DNA of 64,000 nucleotides from an uncultured Halomonas sp. GTDB taxonomy: Bacteria > Pseudomonadota > Gammaproteobacteria > Pseudomonadales > Halomonadaceae. Below are positions 1-7,703 of the stretch, in pieces. The notes beneath the pieces are model-generated. The model saw nothing but the letters and a program-made list of their open reading frames with translations. It ran no database searches and was not told the origin of the DNA. The DNA lies in contig NZ_CANMTQ010000012.1 of the NCBI RefSeq assembly GCF_947500835.1, positions 1 through 64,000 on the forward strand, read 5' to 3'. The stretch's first letter is position 1; every line of letters begins with the position of its first letter. Position numbers and translations under genes: made by a program.

Positions 1-143
1 CGCACCGCTTCTTCCACGGCGATCTCGCAGAAGGGGTTCATGGCCATCTTGACGTTGGTGAGATCGACGTCGGAATTATCCGCCTTGACGCGAATCTTGA
101 CGTTGTAATCGATGACGCGTTTGACCGCGACGAGTACTTTCAT
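1..143 (-). CDS. etfB: Electron transfer flavoprotein beta subunit, N-terminal part (cut by window start)
   Basis: Reading leftwards from the ATG at 141-143, the first 47 residues begin [20 protein letters not shown] and continue with [12 protein letters not shown], the typical opening of bacterial EtfB. The family forms a heterodimer with EtfA, carries FAD/AMP and passes electrons from acyl-CoA dehydrogenases to ETF-ubiquinone oxidoreductase. The gene runs off the window, so etfA is presumably next. It has its own promoter region: a TATAAT box (minus strand, 188-193) and, just downstream, a palindrome at 159-173 that also occurs at both promoters of the acyl-CoA genes near 6 kb. Identification is firm; completeness cannot be judged. 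Confidence 0.93.
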   Translation of the reverse strand, partial: MKVLVAVKRVIDYNVKIRVKADNSDVDLTNVKMAMNPFCEIAVEEAV

Positions 144-158
144 GGCTACCCCCAATAG

Positions 159-173
159 TTTCTCTATGCGAAA
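159..173. promoter_or_regulatory. Candidate operator, site 3 of a three-site set (etfB promoter)
   Basis: TTTCTCTATGCGAAA, 16-30 bp before the etfB ATG. It matches the 15-mers at 6011-6025 (TTTTGCAATGCAAAA) and 6106-6120 (TTTTGCTATACGAAA); the three agree on TTTTGCTATGCGAAA with at most three differences each. A minus-strand TATAAT at 188-193 would start transcription just upstream, placing this site at the beginning of the transcript, a usual repressor position. The cognate regulator is not known from sequence. Confidence 0.55.
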
Positions 174-179
174 TACTGT

Positions 180-197
180 TTCACATAATTATATGAA
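180..197 (-). promoter_or_regulatory. Putative etfB promoter -10 region within an AT-rich near-palindrome
   Basis: TTCACATAATTATATGAA is palindromic apart from one base pair and contains, on the minus strand, a perfect TATAAT (188-193). No good -35 hexamer lies 16-18 bp upstream, so the promoter may need an activator, or the palindrome itself may be a second regulatory site. Confidence 0.35.
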
Positions 198-328
198 CGA
201 TAGAGTCCATGAACTTATGCCGTCAAGCCTATGAGAGTGCGTCTATACCAAAGGTGTAGAGTCGAACAATCGCTCTGAAACCCATCCGGCAAGGGAGTAA
301 AACCGCATGGCAAAATACAAATCCGGCA

Positions 329-1717
329 CTAGATGCCGTTTGCTAGCAGAAACCAGGCCGCCATCGCCGGAATCACGGCAAGCATGAACAACCCGTTCCA
401 GCGATAGCCGATGTGCCATGAGGATACCCCGGTGAAACGGGAGAGGATCAGCATCGATGCGGTAAGGGGTGATGACATCAGTGCCAGCGCCCAGCCAGCC
501 ATCAGCGATACACCGATCAGTGGTGGTGTCAGACCAGGGACCTCCAGCGCAGGTAGCAAACCCGCCAACAGTGTCACGCTGACGATAGGGTTGAGCCCGA
601 CCTGGGCCGTCATCAAGACCAGCAGCATCGCGAAGATGGCATTCCAGGCCCCCAGGGGCTCCACCCAAGCCAGCGAGCTCGCCAGAGCCTGCGGATCGAT
701 TAGCGCTACCCATAGATGCCCTGCGTAGCCTGCCGAACCGAGTAAAACGACCTCACTGCCTAGCGGTCCCAGCAACCAGGGCAGTTGGCGATAAAAGGTC
801 ACGGCGGCGGGTATCACTCCGAGCCCACCCAGACGTCGGCGCTGCCAGGCCAGCCATGTCCAGGAGGCCAAGGGCGCGCCGACCAGCGTAGCGATCGGTA
901 AACGCACGTCCAATAAAGAGGCTAAGGCAAATACCAGTAGCACGATGCTCAGCAGCAGTAGACAGAAGCCGCCAAACGGGCGTAGTGACGGCGAGGGCAA
1001 GGATGGATTACGGCGCGGCGGATGGGGGCCGGTCAACTGATCCACCAGCCAGCCGATCAGGAAGATGACCAGAGCCGCACCATAGGCATAAGGTGCTAGA
1101 TCCCGCCACAGCACCGATGGCATGCTGGCAAGGATCACCGCCACACCGATGCCCATCGGCGAGATCAGCGGGGCCAGAGAGAAACCACGCAACAGTGCCA
1201 TCATCATGCGTCTGCGACGCGCCTTTTGCACCCATTGCTGCCCGTTGGCCGCGGCCAAGGTGTTGCTCTTTTCGATCATGCCGGCGAACAGATTGAGCAC
1301 GCCGATATTGAGGATCACCCCAAACAGCCCAGAACCCAGCGACAGAATCGGATAGCGCCGGGCCGGTGGCTGATGCAGCATCACCTGGCCACAGCGGCGT
1401 ACCAGGCGTGATCGATAGGCGGGCAACCGCAGCAGGCTGAGGGCAGCGACGAAGGTAGCGAAAAAAGCAAAACGCCCTGCTGCATCGATTAGCAGCGGCC
1501 AGGGGGCTTCGATACGCCATAGAACGATCGCGGTGGTAATACCCGCGAAGGACAAGAGCCCCAGCGCCATGCGCGACAAGTGAGCGAACTGCGAGAGCAG
1601 ATAGCCTCCCAGCAAGACGCTCGCCAGCCCATGCGCCCATGTATTACCCAGCACCAAACCAATCAAGGTGAAAAGCATGGTGCCGGCAAGTAGCGTTGCG
1701 CCCAGGCGTTGCGTCAC
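329..1717 (-). CDS. Multispanning membrane protein, ion-transporter (IT) superfamily-like
   Basis: 462 residues, almost entirely hydrophobic, about 11-12 predicted membrane spans. Two halves each carry a polar, proline-containing break inside a hydrophobic stretch (SPMGIGVAVI near 186 and LNPIVSV/SSPLTAS near 375-420), the layout seen in Na+-coupled dicarboxylate/ArsB/NhaD-type carriers. I cannot assign a substrate. The start is a GTG in a GTGA overlap with the stop of the upstream nitronate monooxygenase-like gene, preceded by GGAGG, so it is the last gene of the acyl-CoA operon beginning at 5927. By context it might move an organic acid used by that operon; this is inference. Confidence 0.6.
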   Translation of the reverse strand: MTQRLGATLLAGTMLFTLIGLVLGNTWAHGLASVLLGGYLLSQFAHLSRMALGLLSFAGITTAIVLWRIEAPWPLLIDAAGRFAFFATFVAALSLLRLPAYRSRLVRRCGQVMLHQPPARRYPILSLGSGLFGVILNIGVLNLFAGMIEKSNTLAAANGQQWVQKARRRRMMMALLRGFSLAPLISPMGIGVAVILASMPSVLWRDLAPYAYGAALVIFLIGWLVDQLTGPHPPRRNPSLPSPSLRPFGGFCLLLLSIVLLVFALASLLDVRLPIATLVGAPLASWTWLAWQRRRLGGLGVIPAAVTFYRQLPWLLGPLGSEVVLLGSAGYAGHLWVALIDPQALASSLAWVEPLGAWNAIFAMLLVLMTAQVGLNPIVSVTLLAGLLPALEVPGLTPPLIGVSLMAGWALALMSSPLTASMLILSRFTGVSSWHIGYRWNGLFMLAVIPAMAAWFLLANGI

Positions 1718-2721
1718 TCGCTACTGCCTCCAAGACCCAAGCGGGCCAATGCCGTCTCGGCTTCTTGCTCAAGCTGGGTAACGATCTCGGCCAATGTGGC
1801 GCTGCGGTTCATCAAGCCAACACCCTGACCGGCGGACAACGCTCCCTGACGCCAATTCCCGCTGGCATAGGCGGTCTTGCCGAGGGTGCCGCGGACATAA
1901 GGCAGCAGTTGCTTGATATCGCTGACGCCCTCGCCTTCGAGAGCTTGCACCGTCGCAGTGGTCTCGTTGCGCAGCACCCGCATAGAGTTGCGTACCGACG
2001 ACAGGATTAGAGTGGTGTCACCAGGCTGCGCCTCGATCAGGCGCCGTTTGTAATCCGCGTGGGCGGGAATCTCATCGGCGACCAGAAAGCGGGTGCCGAT
2101 CGCCACCCCTGAGGCCCCTAACGCCAGAGCTGCGACAATCTGCTCGCCGCAGGCGATGCCGCCGCCCAAGGCAAAGGGGATCGTCAATGCCCGAGCGGCT
2201 AGCGCCCCCTGGACTAGCGTACCAACCGGCGACTCCCCAGGATGGCCACCACACTCGGCCCCCACCAGGGTCACCGCATCCACACCGGCGGCTTCGGCCT
2301 TCAGCGCATGACGCAACTGGGGTACCTTATGGACCACCCGGCACCCGCTGGCCTTGAGCGCAGCAACGTAAGCCGTGGGATCGCGACCCGAAGTCTCCAC
2401 CACGGCAATACGCTCGTCGGCGATCAGCGCCATGATTTCCTCGGTACGATCGCCGGGTAGCAGCTTGGGCAGCATCGAGACATTGACGCCGAAGGGACGG
2501 CCCCCGAGGAGTTCGCGGCAGCGCTGAATCTCGTCGCGCAGGGTCGCGGTATCGGGAAAACTCGCCGCGGTGATGAAGCCCATCATGCCATTGTTCATCG
2601 CTGCGGCCACGTAATCGGCGTTCGCCAACCATTGCAGTCCGGTGGCCATGATGGGTAGCCGGGTCTCCAGCAGCCGCGAAAGGGGCGTATCGCGCCAATC
2701 CCTCGGGGTGGGCAGGGTCAT
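1714..2721 (-). CDS. Nitronate monooxygenase / 2-nitropropane dioxygenase-family flavoprotein
   Basis: 335 residues with a TIM-barrel FMN-binding pattern: N-terminal RLPIMATGLQWLANADYVAA, GAECGGHPG at 154-162, GGGIACG at 187-193 and GASGVAIGTRF at 202-212. The family includes nitronate monooxygenases and the FabK-like enoyl reductases; the conserved His-containing GGHPG favours the former, but many members have unknown substrates. ATGA overlap with the thioesterase upstream and GTGA overlap with the membrane gene downstream indicate coupled translation. In this catabolic operon it may act on an acyl-CoA or organic acid rather than a nitroalkane. Family confident, substrate unknown. Confidence 0.85.
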   Translation of the reverse strand: MTLPTPRDWRDTPLSRLLETRLPIMATGLQWLANADYVAAAMNNGMMGFITAASFPDTATLRDEIQRCRELLGGRPFGVNVSMLPKLLPGDRTEEIMALIADERIAVVETSGRDPTAYVAALKASGCRVVHKVPQLRHALKAEAAGVDAVTLVGAECGGHPGESPVGTLVQGALAARALTIPFALGGGIACGEQIVAALALGASGVAIGTRFLVADEIPAHADYKRRLIEAQPGDTTLILSSVRNSMRVLRNETTATVQALEGEGVSDIKQLLPYVRGTLGKTAYASGNWRQGALSAGQGVGLMNRSATLAEIVTQLEQEAETALARLGLGGSSE

Positions 2722-3188
2722 GCAGGCTCGCCCTCCGGTGTTTGACTGGCGCTGCGTATGCGAAAAGTGCCCTCGCCTATCGCCACGAGGGCACCAGTCG
2801 CGTCGAGCACCTCGCCATTGGCCATGAAGGTCGCCTTGCCGCCACCGCGACGATTTCCCACGGCACGCAGCACACCGCCCCGCGCCGCAGCCACGAAGGT
2901 AGTGGTCAGCGACAGGGTCATGCCCTTACGTATGTTGCCGGGCACGCTGCAATGAAGACCTGATAGACTCAACGCGGTATCCAGTAGCGATGTCAGCACG
3001 CCGCCATGCACGATGCCGCTGCGATTCAGGTGTTGATCACCAACGGTTAGCTCGACCACTGCCCTATTTTCCGACCACTCAGTGACACGCATGCCCAGCA
3101 GGCGCTGAAAGCCCATCTGTACGAGACCCTCTTCCCCCTCCTGGCCAGCGCTGGCGGCTTCCGCCATGGGTAAGCTGTTATCAATCAT
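2718..3188 (-). CDS. PaaI/YdiI-type hotdog acyl-CoA thioesterase
   Basis: 156 residues from the ATG at 3186-3188, which overlaps the end of the upstream ligase gene by 8 bases. A longer open frame to 3224 exists but lies inside the ligase and is less likely. The hotdog signature GIVHGGVLTSLLDTALSL (residues 58-75) has the usual His61-Gly-Gly and acidic residue at 70. Such enzymes hydrolyse acyl-CoA or aryl-CoA esters to release trapped CoA. Located between the acyl-CoA ligase and the flavoprotein in the operon, it probably protects the CoA pool during use of an unusual acid. ATGA overlap with the downstream gene. Confidence 0.85.
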   Translation of the reverse strand: MIDNSLPMAEAASAGQEGEEGLVQMGFQRLLGMRVTEWSENRAVVELTVGDQHLNRSGIVHGGVLTSLLDTALSLSGLHCSVPGNIRKGMTLSLTTTFVAAARGGVLRAVGNRRGGGKATFMANGEVLDATGALVAIGEGTFRIRSASQTPEGEPA

Positions 3189-4776
3189 GCGGATAGCCCT
3201 CCTGAGCCTGGCGGCGAAGCGCACCTTTTAGGATCTTGCCGGTGGCGGTGGCCGGCAGCGTATCGACCAGGAGTATCTGACTGGGGCGCTTATATGGCGT
3301 CAGACGCTCGGCCACGAACTGACGTAACTCGTCTTCGGTCACGCCAGCGCCGGGCTCGCACTGAACGAAGGCGATCACCTCCTCGTTGCCGGACACTTGT
3401 CGTCCGACCACCGCCGAGAGCGTGACATCGGGATGCTCGTTGATGACCGCCTCGACATCCGGTGGGTAGATGTTGAAACCGGAGCGGATGATCAGTTCCT
3501 TGCTGCGCCCGACGATGAACAGCTCGCCACTGTCATCGACCCGAGCGATGTCGCCGGTATTCAGCCAACCGTCATTGGCAAGACAGGCCCGAGTGGCCTC
3601 GGGCTGTCTGAAATAGCCGCGCATCACGTTGGGCCCACGCACCCATAACTCGCCGGTCTCCGGTGCTTCGTCATCGGTGCTGCCCAAGGGTTCGAGACGA
3701 TACTCGAGTAGCGGCAGCACCCGACCGGTGGTAGTGCTGGCATAGCTATCGTCGATGCGCGTCTGGCTGATCGTCGGACTTGCCTCGGTAAGGCCGTAGC
3801 CGTTGTGCAGGGTCAGGCCAAAGCAGGCTTCAACACGACTCTTGAGATCGCCATCCAGCGGTGACCCCCCCGCGGAGATATACACCAGTGCCGGGGCTTT
3901 AAGTGTGCGACCCTGCTGCTTGAGATATTCGAGAATGCGCGCATACATCGCCGGCACCCCTTGGAGCACGGTGATGCCCTCATCGACCAGCGCCTCGGCC
4001 AGCGCCGACGCTTCGAAGCGCGGCACCGGATAGAGACAGGCACCGTTGTACAACGACCCCATGCACACCGAGGCCAGACCGAACACATGGGACATTGGCA
4101 GTACGCCATAGACTCGCTGACCTTGGGTCAGGTGACGCATACCACCGGAGATCGAAGCAATATACAGAATACCGCGGTGGGTCAGCATCACGCCCTTCGG
4201 GGTGCCGGTGGTACCCGAGGTATAGATCATTGCCGCCACTTGGTCAGCGCCACTGACATGGATCGGCTCCGGCGCGGTATCCGCCAGCGGACTGATCATC
4301 AGCTCACCTAGACGTGGGTGACGGAACACTTCGGCATCATGGCGTTCGCCATGCATGTGCGCGTCCTTGGAAACCGCCGAGGTATAAAAGACTCGTCGCG
4401 GCTCACAGTTGGCATGAATCAGATCAATCTCCTTGGCCGACAATCGCGAGTTGACGATCGCCAGCCAGGCATCCATCTCGCTAGCCGCCAGCAGCAACAC
4501 GACCAGCGCTCGACAGTTTTCGCTCACTGCCATCAGTCGGTCACCGGGACGCACATCCAACGAAGCCAGCCATTCGACAGCCGCGCGCACCTCTTGGGCT
4601 AACTCGGCGTAGCTCCAGCGTATCTCATCGTCGACGAGGGCCTCTTGGTCCGGTTGGCGGCTGGCCAGCTCAAGCACCCGGGCACTCAGCCGATCGGGAA
4701 GCTCGTCGACCAGCTCGCTGGCCCAGCGACCATTGATCAGTTCATCAGGCGCCTTGAGAGGATGAGATAGTTTCAT
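3181..4776 (-). CDS. AMP-forming acyl-CoA ligase (fatty/aryl acid-CoA synthetase family)
   Basis: 531 residues. ANL-superfamily motifs are complete: YTSGTTGTPKGV at about 185-196, GYGLTEA near 327-333, the TGD loop (NTGDIARVD), GRSKELIIRSG hinge, and the C-terminal catalytic lysine in TATGKILK. It activates a carboxylic acid to its acyl-CoA through an acyl-adenylate. The ATG at 4774-4776 sits in a TGATG junction with the upstream dehydrogenase and follows GGGAGG by seven bases; a GTG three bases earlier is too close to that ribosome site. Substrate class cannot be read from sequence; medium/long-chain or branched acids are plausible. First enzymatic step of the operon's pathway. Confidence 0.9.
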   Translation of the reverse strand: MKLSHPLKAPDELINGRWASELVDELPDRLSARVLELASRQPDQEALVDDEIRWSYAELAQEVRAAVEWLASLDVRPGDRLMAVSENCRALVVLLLAASEMDAWLAIVNSRLSAKEIDLIHANCEPRRVFYTSAVSKDAHMHGERHDAEVFRHPRLGELMISPLADTAPEPIHVSGADQVAAMIYTSGTTGTPKGVMLTHRGILYIASISGGMRHLTQGQRVYGVLPMSHVFGLASVCMGSLYNGACLYPVPRFEASALAEALVDEGITVLQGVPAMYARILEYLKQQGRTLKAPALVYISAGGSPLDGDLKSRVEACFGLTLHNGYGLTEASPTISQTRIDDSYASTTTGRVLPLLEYRLEPLGSTDDEAPETGELWVRGPNVMRGYFRQPEATRACLANDGWLNTGDIARVDDSGELFIVGRSKELIIRSGFNIYPPDVEAVINEHPDVTLSAVVGRQVSGNEEVIAFVQCEPGAGVTEDELRQFVAERLTPYKRPSQILLVDTLPATATGKILKGALRRQAQEGYPHD

Positions 4777-5927
4777 CACTGAGCCTCCCGAACCATGTTG
4801 CGTGCGATCACCAATTGCTGAATCTGGGTAGTGCCTTCATAGATACGGAACAGCCGCACGTCGCGATAGAAACGCTCGACGGCGTACTCGGCCATGTAAC
4901 CCGCACCGCCATGGATCTGCACTGCGCGATCGGCGACGCGACCGACCATCTCGGCACAGAACAGCTTGGCGCAGGAGGCCAGGGTCGAGACGTCCTCCTT
5001 GGCGTCCTTGCGCCGCGCGGCGTCCATAACCATGGTGCGCCCCGCATAGGCTTCGGTCTTGCTGTCGGCAAGCATCGCTTGGATCAATTGATGCTCGGAT
5101 AGCGCACAACCAAACTGCTGACGTTCCATGGCAAAGCTCAGTGACTCCTCGACCAGACGTTCGGCCACGCCGACACACACCGCTGAGATATGCAGGCGAC
5201 CGCGATCGAGTACCTTCATGGCGGTCTTGAACCCCTGCCCCTCGCGTCCGCCGATAATGTTCTCGGCCGGCACCCGGCAGTCGTCGAAGATGATGTCGCA
5301 AGTGTGAGCGCCCTTCTGACCCATCTTCTTGTCCGCCGGACCACGATGAATGCCCGGTGTATCACCCTCGACAACGAAGGCACTGATACCTCCAGCGCCC
5401 TTGTTCTGCGGGTCGGTGCGGGCCATCACCGTGAACAGATCGGCCTCAGGGCCATTCGTGATATAGCGCTTGGTGCCGTTGAGCACGTAGTGATCGCCAT
5501 CTTGGATCGCAGTGGTACGCAGGCTGGCGGCATCGGAACCGGAATCCGGCTCGGTGAGACAGAATGAGCTCAGGATCTCGCCGGTGGCCAGGCGCGGTAC
5601 ATACTTGGCTTTCTGCTCATCGGTGCCATCAATCAGAATGCCCTGAGCCCCGATACCGTTGTTGGTGCCGAAAACCGAGCGGAAGGCCGGCGAGGTCTTG
5701 CCGATCTCCATGGCGACCAGAGCTTCCTCTTCCATAGTCAGGCCGAGACCGCCGTATTCCTCGGGGATCGACAGGCCAAACAGCCCCATCTCCTTCATTT
5801 CCGCGAGAATCTCCGGAGGCACCGCATCTTCTTCGGCCAGACGCGCCTCATTGGGAATCAGACGCTCGCGCACGAAGCGTGAAAGCGTATCAAGCAACTG
5901 ATCGAGAAGTTCCTGGTCGCGAATCAT
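4776..5927 (-). CDS. Acyl-CoA dehydrogenase
   Basis: 383 residues, the usual length of short/medium-chain acyl-CoA dehydrogenases. It has the FAD-binding segment CLTEPDSGSDAASLRTTA (about 122-139), the middle beta domain with NGTKRYITNG, and the catalytic glutamate Glu364 in RIYEGTTQIQ, the short-chain/medium-chain arrangement. It introduces the alpha-beta double bond in acyl-CoA and hands electrons to ETF, whose beta subunit is encoded at the window start. First gene of the minus-strand operon; GAGGAA precedes the ATG. A 17-bp perfect palindrome (6010-6026) lies 83 bp upstream and is a likely operator. Confidence 0.92.
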   Translation of the reverse strand: MIRDQELLDQLLDTLSRFVRERLIPNEARLAEEDAVPPEILAEMKEMGLFGLSIPEEYGGLGLTMEEEALVAMEIGKTSPAFRSVFGTNNGIGAQGILIDGTDEQKAKYVPRLATGEILSSFCLTEPDSGSDAASLRTTAIQDGDHYVLNGTKRYITNGPEADLFTVMARTDPQNKGAGGISAFVVEGDTPGIHRGPADKKMGQKGAHTCDIIFDDCRVPAENIIGGREGQGFKTAMKVLDRGRLHISAVCVGVAERLVEESLSFAMERQQFGCALSEHQLIQAMLADSKTEAYAGRTMVMDAARRKDAKEDVSTLASCAKLFCAEMVGRVADRAVQIHGGAGYMAEYAVERFYRDVRLFRIYEGTTQIQQLVIARNMVREAQ

Positions 5928-6009
5928 GGTGATTTCCTCGTTGCCGTCTTGTACGGGATCATGCTGGAAGGGGTTACAAAGCCACTGGCATTCGATGCCT
6001 TAGACTTTA

Positions 6010-6026
6010 GTTTTGCAATGCAAAAC
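6010..6026. promoter_or_regulatory. Candidate operator, site 1 (perfect 17-bp palindrome, acyl-CoA dehydrogenase promoter)
   Basis: GTTTTGCAATGCAAAAC: two perfect 8-base arms around one base, 83 bp upstream of the dehydrogenase ATG. It shares its core with the sites at 6105-6121 and 159-173. This is the most symmetric of the three and probably the strongest. Confidence 0.6.
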
Positions 6027-6104
6027 CAGAGTAATGTCTAGATTTCGCTCATCTTGCGATGCACTGTTACACAGCCTATGATGACCGTCAATATTCGGAA
6101 TTGT

Positions 6105-6121
6105 GTTTTGCTATACGAAAT
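6105..6121. promoter_or_regulatory. Candidate operator, site 2 (hydroxyacyl-CoA dehydrogenase promoter)
   Basis: GTTTTGCTATACGAAAT, 42 bp upstream of the ATG at 6163. Same core as the palindromes at 6010-6026 and 159-173. The central TATACG may be the -10 box of the rightward promoter, so binding would block transcription. Confidence 0.55.
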
Positions 6122-6162
6122 CAGAAAAGTCATCAACATCTAAATAGAAGGTGCCAAAGCTC

Positions 6163-7680
6163 ATGAGTCATACCATCACCACCGTTGGCATCGTCGGCAC
6201 CGGCGCCATGGGACGCGGGATCGCCCAGATTGCTGCAGAGGCTGGTTTGCGGGTCAAGCTGCATGATTCTCGCGGCGGTGCCGCCGACGAAGCCAAGGCC
6301 TTCATCGACAAGCTGTGGGCGCGAGGGGTTGAGAAGCAGCGCTTCAACCAAGATCGGGCCTACGAGATGAGCGCTCTATTGTTGGAAGCCACGGCTCTGG
6401 AGGATCTGGCTGACTGCGAATTGGTGATCGAGGCGATCGTCGAGCGCGTGGACGCCAAGCAGGGCCTTTTCAAACAACTCGAAGGGGTACTTGACGAAAA
6501 GGCTATTTTCGCTACCAATACCTCTTCCCTGTCGGTCACCGAGATCGCCGCCGCCTGTGAGCATCCCGAGCGGGTAATCGGCTTCCATTTCTTCAACCCC
6601 GTGCCGCTGATGAAAATCGTCGAGGTCATCCCGGGGCTAAAGACCGCAGTCGAGGTGGTCGAGGCCACAGAGGCTCTAGGCCAGCGCTTCGGTCATTTCA
6701 CCGCACGAGCCACCGATACGCCGGGCTTCCTGGTCAACCATGCCGGACGTGCCTACGGCACCGAAGCGCTGCGCATCCTTTCCGAAGGTGTCGCCGATCA
6801 CGTCACCATCGATCGTCTGCTGAAGGACCAGGGTGGCTTTCGCATGGGTCCCTTCACCCTGCTCGATCTGACCGGGCTGGATGTCTCCCACGCGGTGATG
6901 GAATCGATCTATCACCAGTACTATCAAGAGCCGCGCTTTCGTCCCTCGGCTCTCACCGGGCAACGGCTTGCCGCGGGCCTACTGGGCCGCAAGAGCGGGG
7001 AAGGCTTCTATCGCTACGCCGATGGCCAGGCCGTGGTGCCCGGGGAACCATCCGCTCCCGCCTGCGAACCGTTACCAGTTTGGATCAGCGCCGAGGATGC
7101 GGAGGCGCATCGTGCACTGGCCAAGGTGATCGAGGCCGCCGGCTGGACACTGGAGAGAGGCGACACCCCCAGCGATAGCGCACTTTGTCTGTTGACCCCC
7201 TATGGCGAAGACACCACCGACAGCGCGCTACGCCAGCAACTCGACCCAGCCCGCTGCGTCGCCATCGACATGCTTGCCGGCCTCGATAAACGCCGTTGCC
7301 TGATGACCAGCCCGGCAACCCGTGCCGACATGCGCGACGCCGCCCATTCGCTACTTGCCAAGGACGGCACTCCGGTCAGCGTGATCCACGACAGCGCAGG
7401 CTTCGTACTGCAACGTGTGGTCGCCTGCATCGTCAATGTCGGCGCCGACATCGCCCAGCAACGTGTTGCCGAGCCCGACATCATCGACCGTGCCGTCGAA
7501 CTGGGCCTGGGCTACCCTCATGGACCATTGGCCATGGGCGATCACTATGGTGCGCGCCGTATTCTCACCATTCTGGAAAATCTGCAGGCTGCTAGCGGCG
7601 ACCCCCGCTACCGTCCAAGTCCCTGGTTGCGTCGTCGGGCACGCCTGGACATGCTCCTGACCATCACCAGCGTTCAGTAG
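6163..7680 (+). CDS. paaH: 3-hydroxyacyl-CoA dehydrogenase (PaaH/PaaC type, two C-terminal domains)
   Basis: 505 residues from the ATG at 6163, which has AGAAGG upstream; a GTG at 6151 lacks a ribosome site. The NAD-binding motif is GTGAMG (12-17), the catalytic histidine is His142 in IGFHFFNP, and two successive 3HCDH C-terminal domains follow (DTPGFLVNHAGRA and DSAGFVLQRVVACI). Length and the doubled C-terminal domain fit the phenylacetate-pathway PaaH/PaaC subfamily, but no other paa gene is present, so a role in general or aryl-acyl beta-oxidation is equally possible. It oxidises 3-hydroxyacyl-CoA to 3-oxoacyl-CoA. It is 23 bp upstream of the thiolase that would take its product. Subfamily name is provisional. 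Confidence 0.85.
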   Translation: MSHTITTVGIVGTGAMGRGIAQIAAEAGLRVKLHDSRGGAADEAKAFIDKLWARGVEKQRFNQDRAYEMSALLLEATALEDLADCELVIEAIVERVDAKQGLFKQLEGVLDEKAIFATNTSSLSVTEIAAACEHPERVIGFHFFNPVPLMKIVEVIPGLKTAVEVVEATEALGQRFGHFTARATDTPGFLVNHAGRAYGTEALRILSEGVADHVTIDRLLKDQGGFRMGPFTLLDLTGLDVSHAVMESIYHQYYQEPRFRPSALTGQRLAAGLLGRKSGEGFYRYADGQAVVPGEPSAPACEPLPVWISAEDAEAHRALAKVIEAAGWTLERGDTPSDSALCLLTPYGEDTTDSALRQQLDPARCVAIDMLAGLDKRRCLMTSPATRADMRDAAHSLLAKDGTPVSVIHDSAGFVLQRVVACIVNVGADIAQQRVAEPDIIDRAVELGLGYPHGPLAMGDHYGARRILTILENLQAASGDPRYRPSPWLRRRARLDMLLTITSVQ

Positions 7681-7703
7681 TCAATCGATAACGGAGATTA
7701 ACC

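Noticed and set aside
243..713. 156-residue minus-strand frame overlapping the membrane protein gene
   Set aside because: Composition is unlike a real protein, and it overlaps a hydrophobic transporter in a better frame.
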